From positions 1 through 42,965 of the forward strand of contig JAFRRM010000043.1 in the NCBI GenBank assembly GCA_017428105.1: a DNA stretch of 42,965 nt, read 5' to 3'. Shown one piece after another: positions 6,639 to 14,868 of this stretch; the first letter of the stretch is position 1; every line of letters starts with the position of its first letter. The translations under genes and the position numbers were made by a program. The notes under the pieces are model-generated. The model was not told the origin of the DNA and searched no databases. It saw only the letters and a list, made by a program, of their open reading frames with translations. This stretch comes from Lachnospiraceae bacterium (GTDB taxonomy: Bacteria > Bacillota > Clostridia > Lachnospirales > Lachnospiraceae).

Positions 6639-6881
6639 ATGGGAAAAGACATTACTTGCACGATTGAAAAAGAACTGGCGGTGCTGAGCACGAACGATCA
6701 CGGCTACACGAAGGAGCTGAACTACGTCTCCTGGAACGGGGCCGAAGCCAAGCTGGACATCCGGCAATGGTGGCCGGGTCGGGAGAAGAGCGGGAAGGGC
6801 GTCACCCTGACCGAAGAGGAAGGCCGGAATTTGAGAGACGCGCTGATCGCTCTCTTTGCCGGGAAGGAGGGATCACAGTGA
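6639..6881 (+). CDS. YdbC-like PC4-family single-strand DNA binding protein
   Basis: 80 residues (MGKDITCTIEKELAVLST...). ATG 6639 is preceded by AGAAGGAGG. The order KELNYVSWNGAEAKLDIRQWWPG then GVTLTEEEGRNLRDALIAL matches the bacterial YdbC/PC4-like fold, a small beta-sheet plus helix dimer that binds single-stranded DNA. Such genes are common cargo next to recombinases in Clostridia elements. Its TGA overlaps the GTG of the next gene, so the two are translationally coupled. Confidence 0.75.
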   Translation: MGKDITCTIEKELAVLSTNDHGYTKELNYVSWNGAEAKLDIRQWWPGREKSGKGVTLTEEEGRNLRDALIALFAGKEGSQ

Positions 6882-7063
6882 AGAAGGAACTGTCGGAAAT
6901 CTTCGGGGCAGATGTGATTGATCCGGAGAAAACGTTCGAAATGGTGATCGGCGGGACCCGCTACGAAGTGTCCTGTCATTTCGATCCGGAAGGCAGCAGA
7001 AGCATCTGGGATCAGTTCCGCGATCTGATCCTCATGCAGGAAAAAGACGCGGCGCAGAATTGA
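6878..7063 (+). CDS. TnpW-like small transposon protein
   Basis: 61 residues from GTG 6878, overlapping the YdbC-like stop by 4 bp, with AAGGAGG at 6864-6870. The core EMVIGGTRYEVSCHFDPEGSRSIWDQFRDLIL resembles the transposon-encoded TnpW family (GTTYxVxxHF followed by a short amphipathic helix). Its function is unknown. It is regularly found just upstream of large serine recombinases, as here. Confidence 0.65.
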   Translation: MKKELSEIFGADVIDPEKTFEMVIGGTRYEVSCHFDPEGSRSIWDQFRDLILMQEKDAAQN

Positions 7064-7072
7064 CAAGGTGCA

Positions 7073-8833
<1,761 letters not shown>

Positions 8834-8857
8834 GGCGAAATAATCGCCAAAATGACA

Positions 8858-8890
8858 ATAAAAAACGGAGCAGCCCGTAAAGACTGCTCC
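8858..8890 (-). terminator. Minus-strand intrinsic terminator, possibly the original rpsI terminator
   Basis: GGAGCAG (8867-8873) pairs with CTGCTCC (8884-8890). Read on the minus strand the hairpin is followed by GTTTTTTATT, a good U-tract; on the plus strand there is none. No gene on the minus strand nearby needs it. It lies just beyond the distal copy of the rpsI 3' end, so it may be the native rplM-rpsI terminator, now displaced by 4 kb. Confidence 0.6.
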
Positions 8891-8962
8891 GGATTTCCGG
8901 AAATACCATCCTTGACCAAGCAAGGGGTTGGTATTACGCGGTTTTTCGATGGTTGCAAGGGT

Positions 8963-8984
8963 CGATTAACGCTTGTAGAACTGA
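8963..8984. repeat. Attachment site copy, rpsI 3'-end repeat (distal)
   Basis: Read on the plus strand it begins CGATTAACGCTTG and ends GAACTGA; the same 22-bp frame occurs at 12968-12989 over the last codons and stop of rpsI, with 20 of 22 bases identical. In the minus direction it encodes QFYKR and a stop, compared with QFSKR and a stop in rpsI. Such imitation of a target-gene 3' end is typical of site-specific integration. Confidence 0.75.
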
Positions 8985-9289
8985 ACCTGCCCGGCTGGAC
9001 TTTGAATCTTTACTGCGTCATCCGTTCGATATTCTTGCAATAACGGCATTTTTGAAGCTCCTTCAGTCAGCAAGCCAGGCTATCATTATCTCTTTGGTGA
9101 GAGGATTTGCTGCCTTCTTGTTCTTTGCCCACAGCACCCCAGGCCTGCGGACAACGTCAGAGGCGGCTTTTCTTCTCCCAATCAAAGAGACAATAAAATT
9201 GCGAAATGAAGTGCTTAACCTTTTATGGATTAATTGAGTTCCTCAAAAAACGTTATCAATACCTACCTAAAATAGCATAATTTTCTTAC
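8985..9289. other. Non-coding left end of the rpsI island
   Basis: No convincing gene. On the minus strand there are short broken frames, such as LKELQKCRYCKNIERMTQ ending before 9006, which may be relics. The sequence becomes AT-rich towards the promoter at 9290. Confidence 0.4.
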
Positions 9290-9331
9290 TTGACATAGGG
9301 TGCGATGCTGCGGTATGATTTGTACATCATA
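9290..9331 (+). promoter_or_regulatory. Promoter and palindromic operator of the XRE-ImmA pair
   Basis: TTGACA (9290-9295), 18-bp spacer, TATGAT (9314-9319). The -10 hexamer is one arm of a perfect inverted repeat TATGATTTGTACATCATA (9314-9331, 6-bp arms), so a bound repressor would cover the -10 and start site. Autoregulation by the adjacent XRE protein is likely. Confidence 0.75.
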
Positions 9332-9348
9332 CGAAAGGAGGCCCCACT

Positions 9349-9717
9349 ATGGCCTACACCAGTTTTGGAGAATATGTAAGGATTCTCAGAATAAAGCACC
9401 ATCAGGTCATGGGTGACATGGCCAAGATACTAGGGACGACAACACCGTATCTGTCCGCTGTAGAAAATGGAAGAAAAAATGTTCCACAAGAGTGGATTGC
9501 CAAAATTGAGGAACATTACAACCTTGACTCGGCAGAAAAAAGAAAACTCCGTAACGCTGTCGAAGAATCAAGAGTTCAGTACAAGATTGTTCCCAAAAAT
9601 GCAGGAATGGCACAAAGGAAAGCCGCCGTGCAGTTTGCTCGTTCTTTTGATGGAATGGATGATGAGACTGCCGAAAAGATCATCGCTTTGCTGAATGCTA
9701 AGGAGGATAAATCATAA
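9349..9717 (+). CDS. XRE-family transcriptional regulator
   Basis: 122 residues; ATG 9349 follows GAAAGGAGG. The helix-turn-helix occupies about residues 8-60: FGEYVRILRIKHHQVMGDMAKILGTTTPYLSAVENGRKN. The C-terminal half (KIVPKNAGMAQRKAAVQFARSFDGMDDETAEKIIALLNAK) resembles the dimerisation tails of regulators paired with ImmA-type proteases. Its TAA overlaps the ATG of the ImmA-like gene, so they are coupled. It probably acts as the island's repressor, cleaved or released by its partner under stress, as in ICEBs1-type switches (known for the family, not shown here). Confidence 0.9.
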   Translation: MAYTSFGEYVRILRIKHHQVMGDMAKILGTTTPYLSAVENGRKNVPQEWIAKIEEHYNLDSAEKRKLRNAVEESRVQYKIVPKNAGMAQRKAAVQFARSFDGMDDETAEKIIALLNAKEDKS

Positions 9718-10241
9718 TGGATTATAAAACCAAGCCGGTCAGTCGAAAACATCTCCGGGTCTATGCCCAGGTTTTGAGAAAACTTTTTGATGTGCCGCAG
9801 GATGGACCATTCCCTGTTTTAACAGCACTCGAAAAAATAGGCGACTATTTTGAAGGGTGTTCTTTTCTGGTTGTCAAAGATAGGTCCCTGCCCAAACAGA
9901 CTCCGGCTCGATGTGTTGCCAACGATGATGGTGGATTCACTATAGAAATCAAACAATCGGTATATGACGGGGCATTTGAGCGACACGTCGGCGCCTACCT
10001 TGGTTTCATTTGCCATGAAATTTGTCATATATTCCTTTTTAGTATCGGCTATCGGCCGCTATATGAACGAAGCTTTGCCAACAATATTCTTCCCGCCTAT
10101 TGTAGTGTTGAATGGCAAGCCAAAGCATTAAGCGGAGAGGTAATGATTCCTTATCGCGAAAGCCATGGGATGGGAAGGGATGAGATTATGAAAACCTATC
10201 ATGTCTCAAAGGGTTTCGCGAAAACACGAATCAGACTTTGA
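9717..10241 (+). CDS. ImmA/IrrE-family metallopeptidase
   Basis: 174 residues. The zinc-protease helix HEICHIFLF supplies the HExxH motif at about residues 100-104, followed by a domain with SVEWQAKALSGEVMIPY, where a downstream Glu is the usual third ligand. The family cleaves or antagonises paired XRE repressors to turn on mobile-element genes. It overlaps the XRE stop by one base and has no promoter of its own. It ends in a basic RIRL tail. Length and motifs look intact. Confidence 0.88.
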   Translation: MDYKTKPVSRKHLRVYAQVLRKLFDVPQDGPFPVLTALEKIGDYFEGCSFLVVKDRSLPKQTPARCVANDDGGFTIEIKQSVYDGAFERHVGAYLGFICHEICHIFLFSIGYRPLYERSFANNILPAYCSVEWQAKALSGEVMIPYRESHGMGRDEIMKTYHVSKGFAKTRIRL

Positions 10242-10251
10242 AAACCATATA

Positions 10252-10299
10252 AAAAGAAAAAAGCACCGGGAAGATTGTTGCAGCAATCATCTCAGTGCT
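10252..10299 (-). terminator. Minus-strand terminator
   Basis: AGCAC (10262-10266) pairs with GTGCT (10295-10299) and GATTG (10273-10277) with CAATC (10284-10288). On the minus strand the hairpin ends in a long T-rich run (plus-strand As at 10252-10262). It implies a minus-strand transcript from 10300-10500, or bidirectional use after the ImmA gene. Confidence 0.5.
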
Positions 10300-10308
10300 T
10301 CGCTCCGA

Positions 10309-10441
10309 GCATCTCTGCCCGTAGTCGGACATCAATTATTATAAGAGATCTCGGGGCCATGGTCAAGACCTTCGACTTATTTTTCTTAAGTCTTGGGAAA
10401 TAAACTCTGTGCTTCCGGGCATTTCTGCACGTAGTCGGACA
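10309..10441. repeat. Pair of 23-bp direct repeats
   Basis: GCATCTCTGCCCGTAGTCGG (10309-10328, continuing ACA) and GCATTTCTGCACGTAGTCGG (10419-10438, continuing ACA) differ at two of 23 positions and lie 110 bp apart, both before the DUF4417 gene. On the minus strand both encode SDY-x-Q-[KR]-C, so they may be relics of a duplicated coding segment or protein-binding sites. Confidence 0.6.
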
Positions 10442-10535
10442 AACTGTTGACAGATTCTCCCGAAAGCACAGCCTCAGGGCAAATGATAATAATATGGCAC
10501 CCCGCCCTGTTGATTGTGCCAAAAGGAGGACTTTC

Positions 10536-11210
10536 ATGTCCAAAGTGAACAGCGCCCGCAGTGGGTGCAAAGATGTATTTCATGCGTTCTTAGTTGAGAA
10601 CGCGACATACGCTGGTGATTTGGAGATCCCGCGTATTGCTCCGGAAGACTCTCTTCCGATGGAACTGATCCGTTTTTCAAAGGCGGTATCCATGAAAGAA
10701 GGCAACCCCAACGCCTGGGTTCACTTCTACGAAGATGACGCTGCCTTTGAGAGAATGTGGAACGATCCTCGTAAGTACCTGCCGATTCTAAAGCGATTTA
10801 GGGGTGTCATCACTCCGGACTTCAGCTTGTACCGAGATATGCCCCTCGTCATGCAGTATTGGAACATATACCGCAGCAGGGCTATTGGCCACTGGATTCA
10901 GGAAAACGAAATACCAGTCATCGTCAACGTTCGCTATGGAGATGAAAGGACCTATGCGACAAGTTGCCTCGGAGTACCTGGAAGCTGCGCTATTGCAGTC
11001 GGTTCCCACGGATGCTTAAAACTGCTAAGGGATCGAGAGCTCTTCATTAACGGCCTTGATTATACTGTCGGGCAGTTACATCCCAAAGCCATCGTCGTTT
11101 ATGGGGCCTCTCCGGAATCCGTCTTTGGCAAGTACAAGACGGCAGGGATTCAAGTCCTGCAGTTTGACAGCGACTTCGCAATAGCCCATCGCAAAGGGGA
11201 TAATCCCTGA
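10536..11210 (+). CDS. DUF4417 protein
   Basis: 224 residues from ATG 10536 (AAAAGGAGG upstream); the frame is open 14 codons earlier but without an RBS. The body ITPDFSLYRDMPLVMQYWNIYRSRAIGHWIQENEIPVIVNVRYGD... then LGVPGSCAIAVGSHGC and HPKAIVVYGASPESVFGKY matches the DUF4417 family, found mostly in phages and integrative elements of Firmicutes. Function is unknown. Its TGA overlaps the ATG of the next gene (TGATG), so it is coupled to the HExxH protein. The island's low GC continues through this gene. Confidence 0.8.
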   Translation: MSKVNSARSGCKDVFHAFLVENATYAGDLEIPRIAPEDSLPMELIRFSKAVSMKEGNPNAWVHFYEDDAAFERMWNDPRKYLPILKRFRGVITPDFSLYRDMPLVMQYWNIYRSRAIGHWIQENEIPVIVNVRYGDERTYATSCLGVPGSCAIAVGSHGCLKLLRDRELFINGLDYTVGQLHPKAIVVYGASPESVFGKYKTAGIQVLQFDSDFAIAHRKGDNP

Positions 11211-11617
11211 TGGGCGCGGGGTTTCATGGCGGCTTTGGAGATACCGCCGGAAGCGAAGAAAGGCTCCGAATTGGGAGAGCAGTGCCGCCAACTGAAAAGG
11301 ACCTCCATATGGCGCTCAACCCCAATCACTATTCAAAAGTTATTACAACAAAATACAATATCCATCTGCGTGGTTCCAAGACACAGATTCGGATTGAGTT
11401 TAACCCTGAACTGAAAAGTTCTGGGCGGGTTCGTAAGGCCTACCCGGCGGTAATTGAGTTAGGCCCCTTAGCTTTTTCTAGTGAACGGGAATTAGCCAAC
11501 ACTATTGCACATGAACTAAACCATGCCAGAAGCTATCTGAAAGGAGGAACTGCTCCTGAACGAACGGCTTATGCTTCAGGTAACAAATTAGAGGAATACA
11601 TGAAAGGAAAACGTTAA
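11210..11617 (+). CDS. HExxH metalloprotease-like protein, possible toxin
   Basis: 135 residues, translationally coupled to DUF4417. The N-terminus MGAGFHGGFGDTAGSEER is Gly-rich and of the kind seen as a linker in polymorphic-toxin-like proteins. The C-terminal half (about 48-135) contains IELGPLAFSSERELANTIAHELNHARSYLKGG, where HELNH is an HExxH zinc motif, followed by ERTAYASGNKLEEYMKG, whose Glu residues could give the third ligand. No signal peptide is visible. Toxin, protease or host-modifying functions are all possible; I rely on the motif and context only. Confidence 0.6.
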   Translation: MGAGFHGGFGDTAGSEERLRIGRAVPPTEKDLHMALNPNHYSKVITTKYNIHLRGSKTQIRIEFNPELKSSGRVRKAYPAVIELGPLAFSSERELANTIAHELNHARSYLKGGTAPERTAYASGNKLEEYMKGKR

Positions 11618-11618
11618 A

Positions 11619-11996
11619 ATGTGGAACGACAGTGATGACAAAATTATGCAGATATACGATACTGCTTGTGAAAGAAGTTCTCTGTTTCCAGTCAAATGCC
11701 CCGTCTGTGGCACAGAAACGGCCCACATCTACATCCACCGTCATGACGAGAATCATGGTGGAATATGGCTCTGGTGCAGTCACTGCCATGCTTATACGCA
11801 CATGAGCGGGATTATTCCTGATTGGTGGAGCAATCCTGTCTTTATTGATGGTAACGAGCTGGAAAGTGATCCCATTCTGCTTGATAAAGTAGCCTCTAAG
11901 ATTGATGAATGGGTAAACTTTCAGGTTCTTACTGCTGAACCGATGGGAAAGGCCGATATCAATCAAAATGCAGTTATTAAGAGGAGGAAGAGATGA
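11619..11996 (+). CDS. Zinc-ribbon protein paired with the HExxH protein
   Basis: 125 residues; ATG 11619 lies one base after the previous stop, with AAAGGA upstream. KCPVCGTETAHIYIHRH and LWCSHCHAY form a two-knuckle zinc ribbon (CPVC ... CSHC). The C-terminal part (SNPVFIDGNELESDPILLDKVASKIDEWVNF) is acidic. Its place directly behind a candidate toxin suits an immunity or accessory role, but nothing in the sequence proves it. The stop overlaps the next small start (ATGA). Confidence 0.65.
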   Translation: MWNDSDDKIMQIYDTACERSSLFPVKCPVCGTETAHIYIHRHDENHGGIWLWCSHCHAYTHMSGIIPDWWSNPVFIDGNELESDPILLDKVASKIDEWVNFQVLTAEPMGKADINQNAVIKRRKR

Positions 11997-12103
11997 GTAT
12001 TAACACGGAACTGAATGCACTTATCGCTAAGCGGAAAGAAATTGAAGGAGATAAACATTCCGAAAGAAACACTGGCAAAAATCCTTGTTTTGGATTACAA
12101 TAG
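11993..12103 (+). CDS. 36-residue ORF, possibly truncated
   Basis: ATG 11993 overlaps the upstream stop and has GAGGAGGAAG just before it. The product begins MSINTELNALIAKRKEIEGD and ends KNPCFGLQ. The helical, charged start looks like the first part of a longer protein whose remainder is lost. It is the last gene of the DUF4417 operon and is followed by the terminator at 12149. Confidence 0.5.
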   Translation: MSINTELNALIAKRKEIEGDKHSERNTGKNPCFGLQ

Positions 12104-12148
12104 CGCTGTGTTGGTTTTTTCATTGCAAACTAATTCTAACACAAAAAG

Positions 12149-12181
12149 GGTCACCTGGCTTAAACCAGATGACCTCTTTTG
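12149..12181 (+). terminator. Intrinsic terminator of the DUF4417 operon, probably bidirectional
   Basis: GGTCACCTGG (12149-12158) pairs with CCAGATGACC (12165-12174) around CTTAAA, followed by TCTTTTGTT. The opposite strand also has a T-rich flank, so it can end the minus-strand fragment at 12182 as well. Confidence 0.8.
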
Positions 12182-12351
12182 TTAGAGCTGCTTCACGAAC
12201 CGTTTAAACGGGATGTTTTTTTTCAATGCCGGTGTAGAATATGTATCTTCTCCCGCAGCCTGTTCAGCAACCTTGCGCTTAATATTCGCAAGCATCCGAT
12301 CCCGCGCACCCTCTGCAGATTCTATTATATTTACAGCTTCCCGGATACTTC
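12182..12351 (-). pseudogene. C-terminal fragment of a minus-strand gene
   Basis: The frame ends properly (stop at 12184-12182, directly before the terminator) and reads REAVNIIESAEGARDRMLAN, then IKRKVAEQAAGEDTYSTP and ...FKRFVKQL. The helical, charged tail is protein-like, but upstream it runs straight into the integrase fragment on the other strand, so the N-terminal part has been lost in a rearrangement around 12340-12351. I do not recognise the family. Confidence 0.55.
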
Positions 12352-12720
12352 GATGTGATTTCCAGTAAAACAGAGAACGGGATCCGAAGAGTTCCAATTG
12401 CAGACAAGGTGCTGCCAATGTATTATAGGGCTTGGTATGAGAGTTCGGACTGCGAGTATCTGCTGCACACACCGGATCATCAGCACTTTACCTACCGAAA
12501 CTACCTTGACAGTTACTGGACGCCGCTTATGGAAAGCCTTGGCTTTAATCACATGCCTCATGAGACCAGGCATACCTGCATCTCGATGCTGGCGGAGGCT
12601 CATGTTGATCAGGTTATGATCAAGAAGATCGTAGGGCACTCCGGCGCGATGACACTGACAGAACGGGTATATACTCATCTGGATGTGGAGGCGTTGCTGG
12701 AAGCCATCAACAAGATCTGA
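12340..12720 (+). pseudogene. int: Tyrosine integrase, C-terminal catalytic fragment
   Basis: About 125 codons remain of a phage/ICE-type integrase. SKTENGIRRVPIADKVLP is the strand pair after the first catalytic Arg. HETRHTCISML holds the H-x-x-R box, KKIVGHSGAMTLTERVYTHLD the second His and the Tyr nucleophile. The N-terminal arm-binding and core-binding domains and the first catalytic Arg are missing, and no start codon with an RBS precedes it, so it cannot act alone. It points at rpsI, 250 bp away, whose 3' end is duplicated at 8963; it is most likely the remnant of the enzyme that inserted the island. Confidence 0.85.
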
Positions 12721-12745
12721 TCCATTAAGCACGAAAGACAATAAA

Positions 12746-12781
12746 ACAGGAGATGCTCTCCTTATTGGAAGCATCTCCTGT
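12746..12781. terminator. Hairpin after the integrase fragment
   Basis: ACAGGAGATGCT (12746-12757) and AGCATCTCCTGT (12770-12781) form a perfect 12-bp stem. The minus strand continues into TTTTATT, so it may act as a terminator in that direction; on the plus strand no U-tract follows. Confidence 0.55.
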
Positions 12782-12886
12782 AATCCGCCTATAATCCACA
12801 TGGCGAATTTTGCTGCCTGTACGCTCCTTGCTCGCTGCCTACGAAAGAAGGCGTATAACGCCGCAGGACGGCTCAGGGCACGAAAA

Positions 12887-12914
12887 AGGACGCTTTTCCG
12901 TAGAAAAGCGTCCT
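12887..12914 (-). terminator. Terminator of the rplM-rpsI operon
   Basis: AGGACGCTTTTC (12887-12898) pairs with GAAAAGCGTCCT (12903-12914). On the minus strand the stem is followed by TTTTTCG. It lies about 55 bp beyond the rpsI stop, on the island side of the attachment repeat, so it is probably carried in by the island. Confidence 0.75.
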
Positions 12915-12967
12915 GAAACGTCCAGAAACCCGCTGAAATGGAGTCTTCCTTATCTTTCAAGGAACTC

Positions 12968-12989
12968 CGATTAACGCTTGCTGAACTGA
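12968..12989. repeat. Attachment site copy inside the rpsI 3' end (proximal)
   Basis: Covers the stop and last codons of rpsI and matches 8963-8984 at 20 of 22 positions. Together the two copies bracket the 4 kb low-GC island with the integrase fragment, as expected for attL/attR of an element that restores the target gene on insertion. Confidence 0.75.
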
Positions 12990-13360
12990 GGCGCGCGACG
13001 GGCACTCTTGAGACCCGGTTTCTTGCGCTCTTTCATGCGAGGGTCGCGGGTCAGGTAGCCGGCCTTCTTCAGGGTGGGGCGGAATTCGCCGTCCACTTTC
13101 AGAAGGGCGCGGGCGATGCCGTGGCGGATCGCGCCGGCCTGGCCGGTGAAGCCGCCGCCCTTGACGGTGACGTTCACGTCGTACTTATCGGCGGTCTGGG
13201 TGGCAGCCAGGGGCTGGCGCACGACCACTTTCAGGGTCTCCAGGCCGAAGTAATCTTCGATGTCTCTCTTGTTGACGGTGATCTTGCCGGTGCCGGGGAT
13301 CAGAAATACGCGGGCAATGCTTTTCTTGCGCCGGCCGGTTCCGTAATACTGAGTCGCCAT
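12971..13360 (-). CDS. rpsI: 30S ribosomal protein S9
   Basis: 129 residues, full length for bacterial uS9. It starts [20 protein letters not shown] and ends in the basic tail RAPQFSKR that reaches into the ribosomal P site. Core segments [14 protein letters not shown] and [14 protein letters not shown] are intact. ATG 13360 lies 13 bp after the rplM stop, so it is co-transcribed with L13 in the usual order. The 3' end serves as an integration site: the last codons match the repeat at 8963, and the coding sequence is preserved on the proximal side. Confidence 0.98.
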   Translation of the reverse strand: MATQYYGTGRRKKSIARVFLIPGTGKITVNKRDIEDYFGLETLKVVVRQPLAATQTADKYDVNVTVKGGGFTGQAGAIRHGIARALLKVDGEFRPTLKKAGYLTRDPRMKERKKPGLKSARRAPQFSKR

Positions 13361-13373
13361 GTTCTAATCCTCC

Positions 13374-13808
13374 TTACCCTTCGATTTCCAGTACTTCGGG
13401 CTGCTGGGCGGCATGGGGATGTTCGGGCCCCGCATACACATGCAGCTTCGTGTACATCTGGTTGCCTAAGGTTCCCTTGGGAAGCATGCCGCGGACGGCG
13501 TGTTCGATGACTTCCGTGGGCTTCTTCTCCAGCATTTCCTTTAAGTTCAGGGTCTTCAGGCCTCCGACATAGCCGGAGTGACGGCGGTACAGCTTATCCT
13601 GCAGCTTCTTGCCGGTCACGGCGACCTTTTCCGCGTTGATGACGATCACGTAATCGCCTGTATCGACATGAGGGGTGAACTCGGGCTTGTTCTTGCCGCG
13701 CAGCACCGATGCAACCTCCGCGGCCAGACGGCCGAGGGTCTTGCCGTTTGCATCAACCAGGTACCATTTGCGTTCGATGGTCTCCGGGTTGGCCATGAAT
13801 GTATTCAT
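13374..13808 (-). CDS. rplM: 50S ribosomal protein L13
   Basis: 144 residues; [39 protein letters not shown] is the standard uL13 start. [21 protein letters not shown] and [25 protein letters not shown] are conserved. AGGAGG precedes ATG 13808. First gene of the rplM-rpsI operon; its promoter is at 13910-13938 and leaves a leader of about 95 nt. Confidence 0.98.
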   Translation of the reverse strand: MNTFMANPETIERKWYLVDANGKTLGRLAAEVASVLRGKNKPEFTPHVDTGDYVIVINAEKVAVTGKKLQDKLYRRHSGYVGGLKTLNLKEMLEKKPTEVIEHAVRGMLPKGTLGNQMYTKLHVYAGPEHPHAAQQPEVLEIEG

Positions 13809-13938
13809 GGAAAACCTCCTTAAATTTCAAAGCAGTTAGTTGTCAAACAGCTCGCGTCAGCCTGTTGCCGGGGCAGGGAAACAGAGCTCCTTTTGAGCCG
13901 TGCCTGAGCATTATAAGACAAAGGATGAGGCGTGTCAA
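13809..13938 (-). promoter_or_regulatory. rplM-rpsI promoter and 5' leader
   Basis: On the minus strand TTGACA (13938-13933), 17-bp spacer, TATAAT (13915-13910). The resulting leader of about 95 nt contains inverted segments such as AACAG...CTGTT and may be an L13-type autoregulatory leader, known upstream of rplM in Firmicutes. Assignment to that Rfam class needs a covariance search. Confidence 0.75.
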
Positions 13939-14072
13939 TGCTTTTTTGCCTGTTTTTGCCGGATTTTCGCGGTTTTTTGAGGACCGGCGGATCGGAGCCT
14001 TCAAGGGGGCGGACGCTTCAGGGGCTGACGCAACTAAAAATAACGAAAAAGCCAAAAAAATGTTAGCTGCAG

Positions 14073-14105
14073 TTGGTTGTAACAGGGGCAACCAAGACTT
14101 ACAAT
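14073..14105 (+). promoter_or_regulatory. Promoter with operator of the ABC-2 / XRE-AbrB operon
   Basis: TTGTAA (14077-14082), 17-bp spacer, TACAAT (14100-14105). A perfect inverted repeat TTGGTTG (14073-14079) and CAACCAA (14089-14095) overlaps the -35. The XRE-AbrB regulator encoded at the end of the operon is a candidate ligand. The rest of 13939-14072 shows nothing further. Confidence 0.6.
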
Positions 14106-14145
14106 AATCATACAAATCAAATTTATCAGACGCACGGAGGTCTGT

Positions 14146-14868
14146 ATGAGCATTGCGGAAGTGCGGGGGCTGGTGAAAAAGTATCCCTCGTTTGAACTGA
14201 AGGAAGCGTCGTTTGCCGTGGAGCGGGGCCGGATCGCCGGCTTCATTGGGCGGAACGGCGCGGGCAAGACCACGACCATCAAATCCATGCTGAACCTGGT
14301 CCATCCCGACGGCGGGACGGTCAGCTATTTCGGCCGGCCGCTGGCGGGGAACGAAACGGAGATCAAGAAGCACATCGGGTATTCCACGGGGACGGTCAAC
14401 TGGTACCCGCGGAAGAAGATCCGCGACATCGTCGATATCGTCCGGCGTTTCTACGACACCTGGGACGAGGCCGCGTACCGGAAATACCGGGAACTGTTCC
14501 AGCTGGATGAGGAGAAGACGCCGCGGGAGCTCTCGGAAGGCATGAAGGTGAAATTCAACCTGCTGCTGGCCCTGTCGCACCGGGCGGAGATGCTGATCCT
14601 GGACGAGCCGACCAGCGGGCTGGATCCCTTCTCCCGCAGCGAACTGCTGGATATTTTCCGGGGACTGAAGGAGGACGGTGTGGCGGTGTTTTTCTCGACG
14701 CACATCATTACCGATGTCGAAAAATGCGCGGACGACATCATTTACATTTCGAAGGGGAAGATCGCGGCGGCGATGCCGCTGGCGGATTTCATCGCGCGGT
14801 ATTCGGCGCCCGGCGAGAGCCTGGAGGATACGATGCTGAGACTGGAAAGGGGTGAGATGGATGCGTAA
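14146..14868 (+). CDS. ABC transporter ATP-binding protein (ABC-2 type)
   Basis: 240 residues. Walker A GRNGAGKTTTIKSML (about 35-49), a degenerate signature LSEGMKVK in place of LSGGQ, Walker B MLILDEPTSGLD and an H-loop FFSTHIITDVEKC. The Q-loop region is replaced by STGTVNWYPRKK. The pattern is that of the YhcG/EcsA-like ATPases that work with a small ABC-2 permease. Preceded by CACGGAGGT; the permease follows with an 8-bp overlap. Substrate is not evident; drug, lantibiotic or lipid export are typical for the group. Confidence 0.93.
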   Translation: MSIAEVRGLVKKYPSFELKEASFAVERGRIAGFIGRNGAGKTTTIKSMLNLVHPDGGTVSYFGRPLAGNETEIKKHIGYSTGTVNWYPRKKIRDIVDIVRRFYDTWDEAAYRKYRELFQLDEEKTPRELSEGMKVKFNLLLALSHRAEMLILDEPTSGLDPFSRSELLDIFRGLKEDGVAVFFSTHIITDVEKCADDIIYISKGKIAAAMPLADFIARYSAPGESLEDTMLRLERGEMDA

